Origin: a bacterium
GTDB taxonomy: Bacteria > Bdellovibrionota > Bacteriovoracia > Bacteriovoracales > Bacteriovoracaceae
Length of the DNA: 55,213 bases
NCBI GenBank assembly: GCA_030425045.1
Contig: JAUHVL010000020.1
Span: 1 to 55,213, forward strand
Direction: 5' to 3'
Of the stretch, positions 15,851-25,471 are shown piece by piece (position 1 is the first letter of the stretch; each line of letters begins with the position of its first letter). The notes under the pieces were generated by a model. The model was not told the origin of the DNA. It made no database searches and saw only the letters and a list, made by a program, of their open reading frames with translations. The position numbers and the translations under genes were made by a program.

Positions 15851-17190
15851 TGAGTATTACTCCAATGCTGCTTAAAACTCTCCATCGCTTTAAGTGCGAC
15901 AATCTTTCTTTTTTCTTTTTTAATCATCGCTCGTTTTTTACCACGAGTTTGCGACTTTTGGAGTGTAACAGAAGGTAAAAGACCAAAGTTGATATTACTT
16001 GGTGAAGGTTTTTTCTGAGTTCTTATATAACGAACAAGGGCCCCGATTGCCGTTTCATAAGGCCAGGTTACCACTTCCTTTCCTTGGATTTTTCGAGTCA
16101 ATTGCCAAGCAACATAGAGTCCCATCGAAGCACTTTCCGTATAACCTTCGACACCGGCTATTTGACCAGCAAAATACAGGTTGGGATTTTTCACTGAAGA
16201 GAGGTCGTCATTGAGCATTTCATAGGCATTAATAAAAGTATTACGATGTACACTTCCAAGGTGTAAAAACTCAGCGTTCTCAAGTCCCGGAATCATTCTA
16301 AAAACTCTTTTTTGTTCAGGGTATTTTAGTCTTGTCTGAAGCCCGACTAAATTAAAAGCATCGCCGGCCAAGTTTTCTTTTCTAAGTTGCACACAAGCAT
16401 AGGGAAGAGTGCCATCTTCACGTTCTAAACCAATTGGCTTCATACAAGAAAAACGGGCAGTCTCGACTCCCCTTTCCGCCATGAGATCAATGGGTAAACA
16501 TGATTCAAAAAACTTTTCCTTTTCAAAATTATGGGCCGGAACTTTTTCTGCCGCCACCAAGGCTTCGATAAACTTTTCATATTCTTCTTTGGTAAACGGA
16601 GCGTTTAGATAATCTGCTTTTTCCGTTTTATGACGATCTTTAAAATACAATTTATCATAATCTAGACTATCCGCATCAACCACAGGCGCAATTGCGTCGT
16701 AGAAATATAAATCTTTCTTATCTCCATAGCTGGCCAGCCAACTCTCAAGCCCAGGAGAAGTGAGAGGTCCTGAACAAACAACGGTGTACTGGCATCCATG
16801 CTCACTTGCCAATTTCAAGGGATCAACGACGTCAACTTCAATAGTCTCAATATTCTTATGAGCTTTTACAATTTCAGTGATCTCTTTAGAAAATTTTTCG
16901 CGATCAACGGCCAATGCATCACCAGCAGGAACACTATGTTTTTTTCCTATTTTTACCACGAGCGATTCAAGGGCCTCCATTTCACTTTTTAAAAGCCCAT
17001 GAGCACTATAGGGGTCCATTGACTTTAACGAGTTTGTACACACCAGCTCAGCATAATCTTTTAGTTTCTGAGCAGGCCCTAAGGAGATTGTTTTTTTCTC
17101 AGCCAAAACGACTTGAATATTTTGGTTAGCGAGATAAAAAGCCGCTTCACATCCGGCCAATCCAGCACCTACGATTAATACCTTTTCCAT
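15844..17190 (-). CDS. trmFO: methylenetetrahydrofolate-dependent tRNA (uracil-5-)-methyltransferase TrmFO
   Basis: A 448-residue flavoprotein that makes m5U54 in the T-loop of tRNA using methylenetetrahydrofolate and FADH2. The FAD-binding Rossmann motif VGAGLAGCEAAFYL starts at residue 7; AELVCTNSLKSM carries Cys51, equivalent to one of the two key cysteines of the Bacillus enzyme; SCMKPIGLE, QLRKEN, GLQTRLKYPEQ and AGQIAGVEGYTESA are all family signatures. Length is full. It diverges from nadE with about 40 bases between starts, and heads a run with the EamA, UXS-like and GT4 genes. Confidence 0.95.
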   Translation of the reverse strand: MEKVLIVGAGLAGCEAAFYLANQNIQVVLAEKKTISLGPAQKLKDYAELVCTNSLKSMDPYSAHGLLKSEMEALESLVVKIGKKHSVPAGDALAVDREKFSKEITEIVKAHKNIETIEVDVVDPLKLASEHGCQYTVVCSGPLTSPGLESWLASYGDKKDLYFYDAIAPVVDADSLDYDKLYFKDRHKTEKADYLNAPFTKEEYEKFIEALVAAEKVPAHNFEKEKFFESCLPIDLMAERGVETARFSCMKPIGLEREDGTLPYACVQLRKENLAGDAFNLVGLQTRLKYPEQKRVFRMIPGLENAEFLHLGSVHRNTFINAYEMLNDDLSSVKNPNLYFAGQIAGVEGYTESASMGLYVAWQLTRKIQGKEVVTWPYETAIGALVRYIRTQKKPSPSNINFGLLPSVTLQKSQTRGKKRAMIKKEKRKIVALKAMESFKQHWSNTQC

Positions 17191-17232
17191 TTGCTTCCTT
17201 TGTACCTATCTTCTATACTGCGAGGAGAAATG

Positions 17233-18948
17233 ATGCAACTAAATCTCCACCAAACACATATTTCAATCGGCGATTTTCAAGCTTCTTGTGAAAGCTTAAA
17301 AAACCTTATTGATCAAAATGTTACAGGCCTCCATTTATTTCCAGAATTGCACTTTTCGGGCTATCCTCTGCAGGATCTGGTTTTTCAAAAGGAATTCTGG
17401 TCTCGTTACCTTACAAACATTGAGCAGCTTGACCTCTGGCTAACAAAACAAAAAGAGAATGATCAGCTTTTAATTCTTGCCGGTGGACTTGATTATGAGT
17501 TTGATGAAAATAATCTTATTACTCATATCACCAATGTCATTTACAAAATAACTCCAGGACATAAATCGCAGGCCATCTACCGAAAATGCCTTTTGCCCAA
17601 TTATGATATTTTTGATGAGAAGAAATACTTCACTCCTGGAAACGATATTGGAACCGTTCAGTTCCTAGGTAAAAATATTGCTCTTTTGATTTGTGAAGAT
17701 ATGTGGTTTAGCTCTGGTTATGAATATGATCCTGTCGAGGCATTAAAGAAATCTAAAGAGCAATTTGATTTAGTGGTAAACCTCTCTGCTTCTCCCTTTT
17801 TCATTGGAAAACAAGAAAAAAGAATCGAGCGGGCCTGTGAAATATCGAGCGAACTTGCTGCTCCTTTTGCCTATGTCAATCGTGTTGGTGGAGAAGATGA
17901 AATTCAATTCGATGGGGGCAGTTTTATCGTTAATGGTGATAACGTTGAGCTTGTCGGTAAGAGATTTTCTTCTGATCTCTTAATTTTAGACCTACCAGAC
18001 TATAAAAAGCCCAAGAAAAAGCTAAAAAGTGACCATATCAATACTTGGGAATCTCTGTTTAATCCCAATTTAGACTGTTCTCACTCTCCCTGTCTTTTAA
18101 ATTCCTTAAGTGATAATGGCGATAAAGAAGTCTTGGCCGCCGTGGTTTTTGGCATAAGCGAATATGCACGAAAATGTGGCTTCAAAAAAATTCTTGTGGC
18201 CTTATCTGGAGGAATTGACTCTGCGGTGGTTGTGGTTCTCGCCAAGATGACAGGGTTGCCAGTTGAAGCGGTTTATATGCCTTCACTTCATTCTAGCTCT
18301 CTGTCCTACGAGGGGTCTTTAAAACTATGCCAAAATTTAGGAATAAAGCTAAAAAACTTTCCAATTAAGTTTCTCCACTCCACAACAAGTCATGGTTTTA
18401 TGGAAAACTTTGGTGATCAACTTGCTGGAATTGCTGATGAAAATATCCAAAGTCGCCTGAGAGGGGCACTCATTTACACCCGCTCAAACCAAACCGGAGC
18501 GATGGTTCTTAATACCTCAAATAAATCGGAACTCGCAGTGGGCTACTCTACTCAATACGGTGATAGTGTCGGTGCCATAAGTCCCCTAGGAGACCTCTAC
18601 AAATCTGAAGTTTATCATCTTGCTGAGCTGATTAATAAAGATTCTGAAATCATTCCAAGAGAGATTATCGATAGGCCACCCACAGCTGAACTTAGACCTG
18701 ATCAAAAAGACGAAGAAAGCCTGCCTCCCTATGAAAGACTCGATGCCATTTTAGAGGGCTTTTTATCTTATCGTTTTACTCGTGAAGACTTGATTAAGCA
18801 TGGACATGCAAAAGAAGAAGTTAAAAAAGTATATGACCTTTACACAAAAAGCGAGTATAAAAGGAATCAGTTTGGGCCAATCATCAAACTTCGCCCAAAA
18901 AGTTTCGGTTTTGGATACCGAGTGCCTATCACGGCAAGAAAAAAGTAA
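17233..18948 (+). CDS. nadE: glutamine-dependent NAD(+) synthetase
   Basis: Two-domain enzyme of about 571 residues that amidates nicotinic acid adenine dinucleotide to NAD. The N-terminal nitrilase-like glutaminase shows its Glu-Lys-Cys triad in FPELHFSGYPLQDL, YRKCLLPNYDIFDE and LICEDMWFS. The C-terminal synthetase has the PP-loop ALSGGIDSAVVVVLAK and NKSELAVGYSTQYGDSVG. Length is typical of the short bacterial form. The frame is open back to 17191, but GAGGAG at 17222-17227 favours a start at the ATG at 17233 (five-base spacing); the ATG at 17230 is only two bases away. The gene is followed 33 bases later by the histone H1-like gene. Confidence 0.95.
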   Translation: MQLNLHQTHISIGDFQASCESLKNLIDQNVTGLHLFPELHFSGYPLQDLVFQKEFWSRYLTNIEQLDLWLTKQKENDQLLILAGGLDYEFDENNLITHITNVIYKITPGHKSQAIYRKCLLPNYDIFDEKKYFTPGNDIGTVQFLGKNIALLICEDMWFSSGYEYDPVEALKKSKEQFDLVVNLSASPFFIGKQEKRIERACEISSELAAPFAYVNRVGGEDEIQFDGGSFIVNGDNVELVGKRFSSDLLILDLPDYKKPKKKLKSDHINTWESLFNPNLDCSHSPCLLNSLSDNGDKEVLAAVVFGISEYARKCGFKKILVALSGGIDSAVVVVLAKMTGLPVEAVYMPSLHSSSLSYEGSLKLCQNLGIKLKNFPIKFLHSTTSHGFMENFGDQLAGIADENIQSRLRGALIYTRSNQTGAMVLNTSNKSELAVGYSTQYGDSVGAISPLGDLYKSEVYHLAELINKDSEIIPREIIDRPPTAELRPDQKDEESLPPYERLDAILEGFLSYRFTREDLIKHGHAKEEVKKVYDLYTKSEYKRNQFGPIIKLRPKSFGFGYRVPITARKK

Positions 18949-18981
18949 CGTTAAAAAGTTAAAAGAATATAAGGAGTCCCT

Positions 18982-19467
18982 ATGAAAATTGATATCGATG
19001 TGGTCATCAACAGAACATGGAAAGAAGTAGCAAAAAATATTGAAACGACTTTAAAAAAGAATGGTCTTCCGTTAGACCAACTTCAAAAACGAGTCAAAAG
19101 TTTTACTACAAAAGCGGAAAAAGATCTTATGAAAGTCATGGACAAAGATCTTCCTCAAATGCTGAAGAAATTTAAAAAAGAAAAACAAAGTCTAGAAAAA
19201 ATGGTTGAAAGCACTATTCAAGACGAAATCAAAAAGGCCAAGAAGTTTATTGATGAGCACAAAAAAGAGCTCAATAAACTTCAAGATAGAGTGGAAAAAT
19301 ACGCTCAAAAAACATCAAAGTCTACTAATGCGGCCAAGAAAAAAGCAAAAAAAGTAGCAAAAAAGGCGACAAAGAAAAAGACAACCAAAAAGAAAGCAAC
19401 CAAAAAAGTGGCCAAGAAAACAACAAAGAAAACGACTAAGAAAAAAACAGCTAAAAAGAAAGCTTAA
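18982..19467 (+). CDS. histone H1-like Lys/Ala/Thr-rich nucleoid protein
   Basis: A 161-residue basic protein. Residues 1-105 form an amphipathic, probably coiled-coil helical region with many Lys and Glu. From about 112 to the end the sequence is almost only Lys, Ala, Thr and Val in KKATKK/KKTTKK repeats, like eukaryotic H1 tails and the AlgP/HctA-type bacterial proteins, which bind and compact DNA non-specifically. AAGGAG sits six bases before the ATG. A strong intrinsic terminator follows, and the preceding NAD synthetase gene ends only 33 bases upstream, so they may share transcripts. DNA binding is inferred from composition. Confidence 0.75.
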   Translation: MKIDIDVVINRTWKEVAKNIETTLKKNGLPLDQLQKRVKSFTTKAEKDLMKVMDKDLPQMLKKFKKEKQSLEKMVESTIQDEIKKAKKFIDEHKKELNKLQDRVEKYAQKTSKSTNAAKKKAKKVAKKATKKKTTKKKATKKVAKKTTKKTTKKKTAKKKA

Positions 19468-19492
19468 GCAATAGATTAAAATCTATCTAGAT

Positions 19493-19522
19493 AAAAGGCG
19501 ATCATTACGGTCGCCTTTTTTT
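19493..19522 (+). terminator. rho-independent terminator
   Basis: AAAGGCGA and TCGCCTTT pair around a nine-base loop and run into a T tract, 26 bases after the H1-like stop. An additional short inverted repeat (ATAGAT/ATCTAT) lies just before it. Confidence 0.85.
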
Positions 19523-19584
19523 ATGCTAAAAGGCGGTTGCCAATTTCAATGATTCGCATAAGAATTAATCCATAGGAGATTTTT

Positions 19585-20019
19585 ATGAGAAAACTAACGA
19601 TTATTATGTTCGCCCTTTTATCATTCAATTCTTTTTCAAACTCACTAGATATAGACTGTAGACCTTCTGCAGATACAGTTTTTAAGGACGTTGTTGTTAT
19701 TAAAGGTAACGTATATTCAGCCCCTGCGAGTACTCGATTTAATGGTTACCTAGATGTACAAATTCCTTATTTAAACGTAGACGAGAGAAGACTAGCTGTC
19801 AGCGGTAGAAAAGAATATATCGATTATATCAATTCTTATGCTTATGTTCTAAGAGGTGAACTTTCAGGAATGACAAATAACTACCTCTCTCCAAGTATAA
19901 AAATTACAGATAATAACACCATTGGCGTTAGAGAAATCAATGTTATGTATGATTTTGTGGTCTATACTTGCCAATTAAGTGAATCTACTGTCATTGATTT
20001 TGATATTGTTGTAAATTAG
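19585..20019 (+). CDS. small secreted protein, unknown function
   Basis: A 144-residue protein with a signal peptide (about 1-18, SFS/NSL). The mature part has two cysteines (DCRP and YTCQL), which may form one disulphide, and alternating strands suggesting a small beta domain. GGAG six bases before the ATG supports the start; TTGCCA followed by TAAGAAT about 17 bases later is a weak promoter. It is isolated by a terminator upstream and a 77-base gap downstream. No family was recognised. Confidence 0.6.
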   Translation: MRKLTIIMFALLSFNSFSNSLDIDCRPSADTVFKDVVVIKGNVYSAPASTRFNGYLDVQIPYLNVDERRLAVSGRKEYIDYINSYAYVLRGELSGMTNNYLSPSIKITDNNTIGVREINVMYDFVVYTCQLSESTVIDFDIVVN

Positions 20020-20096
20020 TCAATTTTTATACAGCTTGTTGAATAAAACCTATAGTAAAGATAGAATTATAGTGATGTTTATAAATATGGAAGTTT

Positions 20097-21710
20097 ATGA
20101 GAATTCTATCAATTGATGCTGGTACCTATAGTGTTAAATACCTAGTAGCGACTCTCGAGCGAAAAAAAATTACAATCGATTTCTCTGAAGAAATTATTGT
20201 TCCTTCCCTCACACCACCTGTTCCCACTGAAAACGAACAGGAAATTATCGACAATCAACCCTATATTCCATTAGATCAGTGGACTGAAATTATTCGATCC
20301 ATTTCACAAACTGATGAAGAAACAAAAGTTATTCTACAATATCCTCATCAACTTATTACCTCCCGTTATTTAACCCTTCCCAATGTGAGTAATAAAAAAC
20401 TTGATATGATGATTCCCTTCCAACTTGATGAGAGTATTCCCTACTCCTCCATGGATTCCCATATTATTAGTTCTCTTGAAAAAGATGCTCATAATGTCCA
20501 TGGGATTGTCAGCGTCGCTCAAAAAAATGAGTTTGAAACTTTTTATAATCATTTGAGATCAAGTGAAATTCTTCCTTCTCTTTTAACCAGTGAACTCGAC
20601 CTTATTAATACTTATGTGTCGGGGATAAAAATGGAGGGGCCAGCTGCCATTATCGATATCGGTCATAGAACCACCAAGGCCTATATGATTTATCAAAATA
20701 GAGTAATCTCTAATCATATTTCCCATCGAGCAGGTGTTTCTATCGATTATGCTATCGCGCAAGCCTATAATATTTCTCTCGAAGAAGCGTCTGAATATAA
20801 ACATCAAAATTGTTTTTTTCTGACAGAAGGACAATACGATTCTGTGAACGATGAACAAAAAGAATTTGCCAATCTCATGAAAGAGACGATGGGACCTTTA
20901 ATTCAAGATATCAAGAGATGGACCCTTGGCTTTCGAGTTAAATATGGTCTGCCTATTGAGAATGTCTATATCACAGGTGGAACAAGCCAAATTAATAATA
21001 TCGATAATTTTCTTACGCAGACGACAGGTAAGATTACTAAGCATCTTGGACAAATCGAGAAAATTGATGATGACTCGCAGACAATTGGTGCTAATGCCAA
21101 TCAATTTTACCTAAGTAAAATTATGGCCGCGACTCAAGCTTTCAAAGAAAGACCTCATAACTTTCTTTTTGGAAACTACTCAAGAGCTCATGGCCATAGT
21201 ATTCCTGCCCATAGTGCCGCTTTTATACTGGCCAGAACATCCCTACTCTCCATTGCTTTTTCCGTTTTACTGCTAGCTGAAATCTTTTTAATCAGTGCTG
21301 ATAATAAAAAAGTCGCAAAGGCCGTTAAAAGATCAGTGAAGTCGCCTGAGCTTGCACTAACCAGAGCGCAACAAAGGTATTACCCCAAAAAGGCCGATAA
21401 ACTTTTAAAAGCTTTGAAAAAGAAAAAAAATGTTATCACTCAAGAGGTAAAAACTATCCAGTCTGCCTCTGAAGTTAATGCGATTGCTCCTCTTGCTATG
21501 ATCAACAAATTAGTCGGTAAAAAGAAAGATGTAGAAATGATATACTTTAGAGGAGATGGTGAAATGAACCATGCTCGCTTCTTAGTCAAAGATGCCGCTC
21601 AATTAAAAACTCTTGAAAAAAGTTTATTGGCCCTCGGTCTTGATAATGCTCGAGCAAGTGCAAGTCCTCCTAAAAAAACCATCGATTTTCACTTTGAGGT
21701 AATGCCATGA
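20097..21710 (+). CDS. gspL: type II secretion GspL-like protein with PilM-type ATPase fold
   Basis: A 537-residue inner-membrane protein. Residues 1-345 have an actin/PilM-like fold: RILSIDAGTYSVKYLVATL phosphate-1 loop, PAAIIDIGHRTTKAYMIYQN phosphate-2 loop and VYITGGTSQINNIDNFL adenosine loop. One membrane helix at about 373-396 is followed by a basic, coiled periplasmic region and a small C-terminal alpha/beta domain. This is the GspL layout, the platform protein that links the GspE ATPase to the pseudopilus. It overlaps gspM by four bases (ATGA) and leads gspM and gspN. Other secretion genes are not in the window. Confidence 0.75.
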   Translation: MRILSIDAGTYSVKYLVATLERKKITIDFSEEIIVPSLTPPVPTENEQEIIDNQPYIPLDQWTEIIRSISQTDEETKVILQYPHQLITSRYLTLPNVSNKKLDMMIPFQLDESIPYSSMDSHIISSLEKDAHNVHGIVSVAQKNEFETFYNHLRSSEILPSLLTSELDLINTYVSGIKMEGPAAIIDIGHRTTKAYMIYQNRVISNHISHRAGVSIDYAIAQAYNISLEEASEYKHQNCFFLTEGQYDSVNDEQKEFANLMKETMGPLIQDIKRWTLGFRVKYGLPIENVYITGGTSQINNIDNFLTQTTGKITKHLGQIEKIDDDSQTIGANANQFYLSKIMAATQAFKERPHNFLFGNYSRAHGHSIPAHSAAFILARTSLLSIAFSVLLLAEIFLISADNKKVAKAVKRSVKSPELALTRAQQRYYPKKADKLLKALKKKKNVITQEVKTIQSASEVNAIAPLAMINKLVGKKKDVEMIYFRGDGEMNHARFLVKDAAQLKTLEKSLLALGLDNARASASPPKKTIDFHFEVMP

Positions 21711-22333
21711 GCGAACAAAAAGTTAAAATGTCTCTTTTTAAAAAGCTAGACTCTCTCATTTTTGAGCAAATTGATAACTTAATCAATCATCCCAATTATC
21801 GAGAGTTAATGGGAAAGCTAGATGTCCTCACTGACGAACAGGTAAAAATTGTTAATCACGTTGTTTCATACGCAATTATTACATTACCGCTGATCATCTT
21901 CTTTGCCATTTTAATAACTTTTTTTAGTGCTCAGTCTAAACTTTCTGTCTCTACAGATATTCTTTCAACCATAGATGAGATTAGTGCTAATAAATCTTCT
22001 GTCAGCTCTCTGGAAAGAACATTAATTTCTCCAGGTCCGGCCAATAATATTAATGAATTTCAAACCAAGCTGGTGGGTATTCTCACTCGTTATAATATTG
22101 CTTCTGATAAAGTAACAGTTAAGACCTTTGCCACTGAATCGAGTGGCGGAAATATTAAAAAAAGTCGCTCTCAAGTGGTCTTTAGTCGCTTTTCTTCAAA
22201 AAACTTAGCTGATTTTCTAACCGGTTTAACACTTACTCAAAAACTTAAAATTATAGATATCGAAATTAAAAAGACGGAAGATAGAACACAACTTTTTGGG
22301 CAGCTATCATTAATTCACTACGGAAAAAATTAA
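21707..22333 (+). CDS. gspM: type II secretion GspM-like protein
   Basis: A 208-residue bitopic protein: a cytoplasmic N-terminus of about 50 residues, one helix (about 50-72), and a periplasmic coiled plus ferredoxin-like domain with an alternating pattern near the end (LKIIDIEIKKTEDRTQLFGQLSLIHYG in character). Size, topology and position between gspL and gspN fit GspM, which pairs with GspL in the inner-membrane platform. Primary-sequence similarity in this family is weak, so context carries the call. Confidence 0.6.
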   Translation: MSEQKVKMSLFKKLDSLIFEQIDNLINHPNYRELMGKLDVLTDEQVKIVNHVVSYAIITLPLIIFFAILITFFSAQSKLSVSTDILSTIDEISANKSSVSSLERTLISPGPANNINEFQTKLVGILTRYNIASDKVTVKTFATESSGGNIKKSRSQVVFSRFSSKNLADFLTGLTLTQKLKIIDIEIKKTEDRTQLFGQLSLIHYGKN

Positions 22334-22338
22334 GTTAG

Positions 22339-23259
22339 ATGAATAAAAAATACGAAGATAATGTCATTCAAGATGAAACTTACACCATTCCTATGGATGT
22401 AAAGTTAAAAATCACGATTGTTTCTCTCGTGTTTGCCTTGGTGGGACTGTTGATGAACCTCCCCATGCTTGGCAACGTCGAAGAGCAAATTGAAACGGCG
22501 ATAAAGTCTAATCCTCAATGCCCAATCACCTATAAGAAATTTAACTTAAGTTATGTCCTTCCCAAAGTGACTTTAACGAAACCCGTTATACCGGGACGAT
22601 GTTTTAATAACCCCTCTTCTTCTCTCAAATTAGACTCTGTAACCACAAGTTTTACCATTCCAAGCTTTATTCCTCCCGGCCTAAAGTTTCATTCGGTGAT
22701 TAAAGGTCTTGGGTCTGAAATAAATGTCTACCCAAGAGTAACGGCAGGAACAGTTGATATTCGAATTACAAAAAGTAAGATTAATGCCAAATTTATCAAC
22801 GCATTTACCGTTTACCCCAACCTTTTAAATGGTAATATGAGCTTAGAAGGCTTTTTCTCTACAGTAAAAAACAAACTTGATAGCGGCGTTGCTAAATTGT
22901 CTTCTAAAAACCTTGTTATCCCCGCTCAAACTATTAACTTCTTTGAAATTCCCGAGTTACTTCTCAATAAACTTAACTTGGTTATCAAAATTGAAAAAAA
23001 TAAATTAAATGTAAACCAACTTCTTATTGGAAACGAAACATCTCCGATCAGAGCTGAGATCAAAGGAACGATTAACCTCAATCAAAGGGCCATGAATCTC
23101 TCTATTTTAAATCTTCAAGGTAAAGTTAAATTCTCGAAAGACTTTCTTAAGTCATTTGCGATTTTAGAAATGATGTTAGCCCAAGCGAAACCTGTTGATG
23201 AGTATTACAGTTTTACTCTGACAGGCCCCCTTGGTTCGCCGAAGCCTACTTTCAAGTAA
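22339..23259 (+). CDS. gspN: type II secretion GspN-like protein
   Basis: A 306-residue protein with one N-terminal membrane helix (about 27-44, VSLVFALVGLLMNLPM) and a long beta-strand-rich periplasmic part resembling the AsmA-like GspN fold of deltaproteobacterial-type secretion clusters. The C-terminus YYSFTLTGPLGSPKPTF contains the G.l..P...G-type ending typical of GspN. It starts five bases after gspM and closes the three-gene set. Role in secretion is by family and context. Confidence 0.7.
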   Translation: MNKKYEDNVIQDETYTIPMDVKLKITIVSLVFALVGLLMNLPMLGNVEEQIETAIKSNPQCPITYKKFNLSYVLPKVTLTKPVIPGRCFNNPSSSLKLDSVTTSFTIPSFIPPGLKFHSVIKGLGSEINVYPRVTAGTVDIRITKSKINAKFINAFTVYPNLLNGNMSLEGFFSTVKNKLDSGVAKLSSKNLVIPAQTINFFEIPELLLNKLNLVIKIEKNKLNVNQLLIGNETSPIRAEIKGTINLNQRAMNLSILNLQGKVKFSKDFLKSFAILEMMLAQAKPVDEYYSFTLTGPLGSPKPTFK

Positions 23260-23495
23260 TTATAGATTACAGATGGACTTAACTCTTGATCATTCTAAAT
23301 TCGCTTCTGATTATATTAAGCTATTCTAAATATTTTCAAGATCCGAACTGAAACGCCACGACGACGCTATGAGCGGGCTACCATAGTAGAGATGCCAAAG
23401 TAAGCTCCCGTCACCACAAGTTGCAAATAATGATTCTTCTCTTTTTTTTACTTTAAAATAATGCAAATAAATTTAGGTAAGTATCAACTATATTA
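23260..23495. other. intergenic gap with a GC-richer block
   Basis: The 236 bases after gspN are AT-rich except for 23341-23420, which is clearly richer in G and C than its surroundings and contains short complementary pieces (CTAC/GTAG). No ORF, terminator or known RNA was recognised. It shares GCTCCCGTC with the reverse strand of the repeats at 3437 and 12712 but nothing longer. Confidence 0.3.
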
Positions 23496-25471
23496 CTATG
23501 ACGGCACTTCATAATAATATGTTCGAAGTAAGTTTATATAGAAAGGTAACTTACCGTCTCTATGTTCAATCATAAGTTCAACTTTCCAAGAAACTGGATA
23601 ACATAATCCAAAATCTATTCCTGTTGAACAATGACCGGCGACATTAACATAAGAGCTCTTTTTAGAGTCAAATAAGTATTTAATAAGCTCATTTTTTTCA
23701 TATTTAGGAAATTTTCTCATTCTAAAATAACCAGGTAAAAATTTTATTTTATACTGATTATCTATAGTTTTTGTATCTAATATTTCTTTATAGTTTTCCC
23801 ATTCATCTAAAACAATACTTGTCCCAGAAGGATGCTCAAGCTTTAAATTATTTATTTTAGTTAAAACAACTTTAACTTTTTCTTTTTTATCCCAATGAAA
23901 AAAAAATCTGTTGGGTAGTTTCTTTTAAATCGATTTGACTCTCCTGCCGGGCAACTTATATGACTATTTTTGTATTTTTTATTTATACTAAATTCTTGAC
24001 CTTCAAGACATTTATAAGTTATTTTCCTTAAATTCGTTGGCCATACTCTTCTTTCTGCTTTTTTTCTGTAGTTTTTACTCTTATAATTCAAATACCTTTT
24101 ACCAATTAAGGCATCAGGATATTTAAACTCATTCCATGTTCCAATACGAAATGCATTCAACATATTATCAGATATATTTATGACGTCCTTTGAATTTACA
24201 ATAGTTTTTATAAGCCATTCATTGTTTTTTTTATAGAAATATATTCTTTTTTTATCTTCTAAATCATTTAAAAATACGTTTCCATTGATATCAACAATTA
24301 AATGATCTCTAGGTTTTTTCAAAAATTTTTTAATAATATTCCCTATTTCATAAAAGTTTCTTTCTCCATTTTCATCAGTAGAGCGCGACCAGGAATAGCC
24401 TCTATTATCATTTATTGTTACTCCATATGAGTCCCAGTACTCCGGGGAAATTTTATGTTTTACGCCATCAATTTTGACTATTTTCTTAACAATGCTAATT
24501 CCATTTTTACTACTAGAATAAAATTGATGATTATATAAAAAACTCTGATAACAATTCTCCGTTTTAATTTCCGTTAAACATCGCTCAAAGTCTGAAAAAT
24601 ACTTCTTTAGTGATCTATCACTATAAAGGTTTTCAATTTCAACTCTCAACTGATTTTCTATACCTCTATCAATGCTTGTATCTGTATGATTAGAATATAG
24701 GTGTTGTTTGCTCATTACAAAGCTATTGCGTTGTCCATCAAAATTTTCATAAAAAACCTCAGCATCAAGCAGAACAGGAGGATATACATTATCATTAAAG
24801 CTTGGCTTTAAGACCTTTTTAATTTCATAAATATTCGATTTACTCCAAAGAAAGTCTCTATCTCCATTATATACAAGCTTAAATTTATCATCATTAAATT
24901 TGCACATATATTTTTTAGAAAAATTTACATCGTCTTCAAGCTTCAGCTTACAAACCTTTTCTTTAATAATGATATAACCTTTTTCACAAAATTCTTTTTC
25001 ATAATCACAAGAATATATTCTTTTCATAAAAATATTTAAGTTATCTTTACAGAACGACATAATAACACTTCCTGCTCCCCAAAAAGTAGATTTTGAACAT
25101 TCACTTACTTCTCGATATACAGTGCTTAAATTTACGAAAAACCTGTTTGGTTTTTTAAATATTTTATTCGGTTCTTTTTCTAAGTTCAGAATATAATTCT
25201 CAAAATCATTATGACTTAGGAAAATCCTATTAAAGTTATTTTCATCCCAAACCCAATCACTAGATGGAGATAGTTTATTTTGAATAACTGAGCGCAAAGG
25301 AACTTCTTTAATTTTTTCGATTAAAAAACTATCTGAGTATAAATTCTCTACTCTCTTCTTTTCTATTGAATAAAAAGAATTGAACCAAGAAACAAGCTGT
25401 TTATTAGTTACTCCAAAAGAATCTAAAGAAACTATCAATAGTAGAAATAAAGTTAGATTTTTAATCATCAA
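23496..25471 (-). pseudogene. secreted protein gene split by a frameshift at a nine-base homopolymer
   Basis: Two frames belong to one gene. The long one (23861-25471, 536 residues) has a signal peptide (about 1-20, SFG/VTN) and several Cys-containing segments, then ends at KKKKLKLF soon after a run of nine T (coding strand; A at 23898-23906). Adding one base to that run continues the protein as FHWDKKEKVKVVLTKI and on through the downstream frame to the stop at 23496, without any other stop, to a total near 658 residues. The downstream frame ends CSTGIDFGLCYPVSW...YYYEVPS. So the gene is an off-state phase variant, a recent pseudogene, or a sequencing error. It is very AT-rich, and no family was recognised. 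Confidence 0.7.

Noticed and set aside
23341-23420. Third copy of the 170-bp repeat
   Set aside because: Only a nine-base word (GCTCCCGTC on one strand) and a vague order are shared; the arms and conserved blocks are missing.
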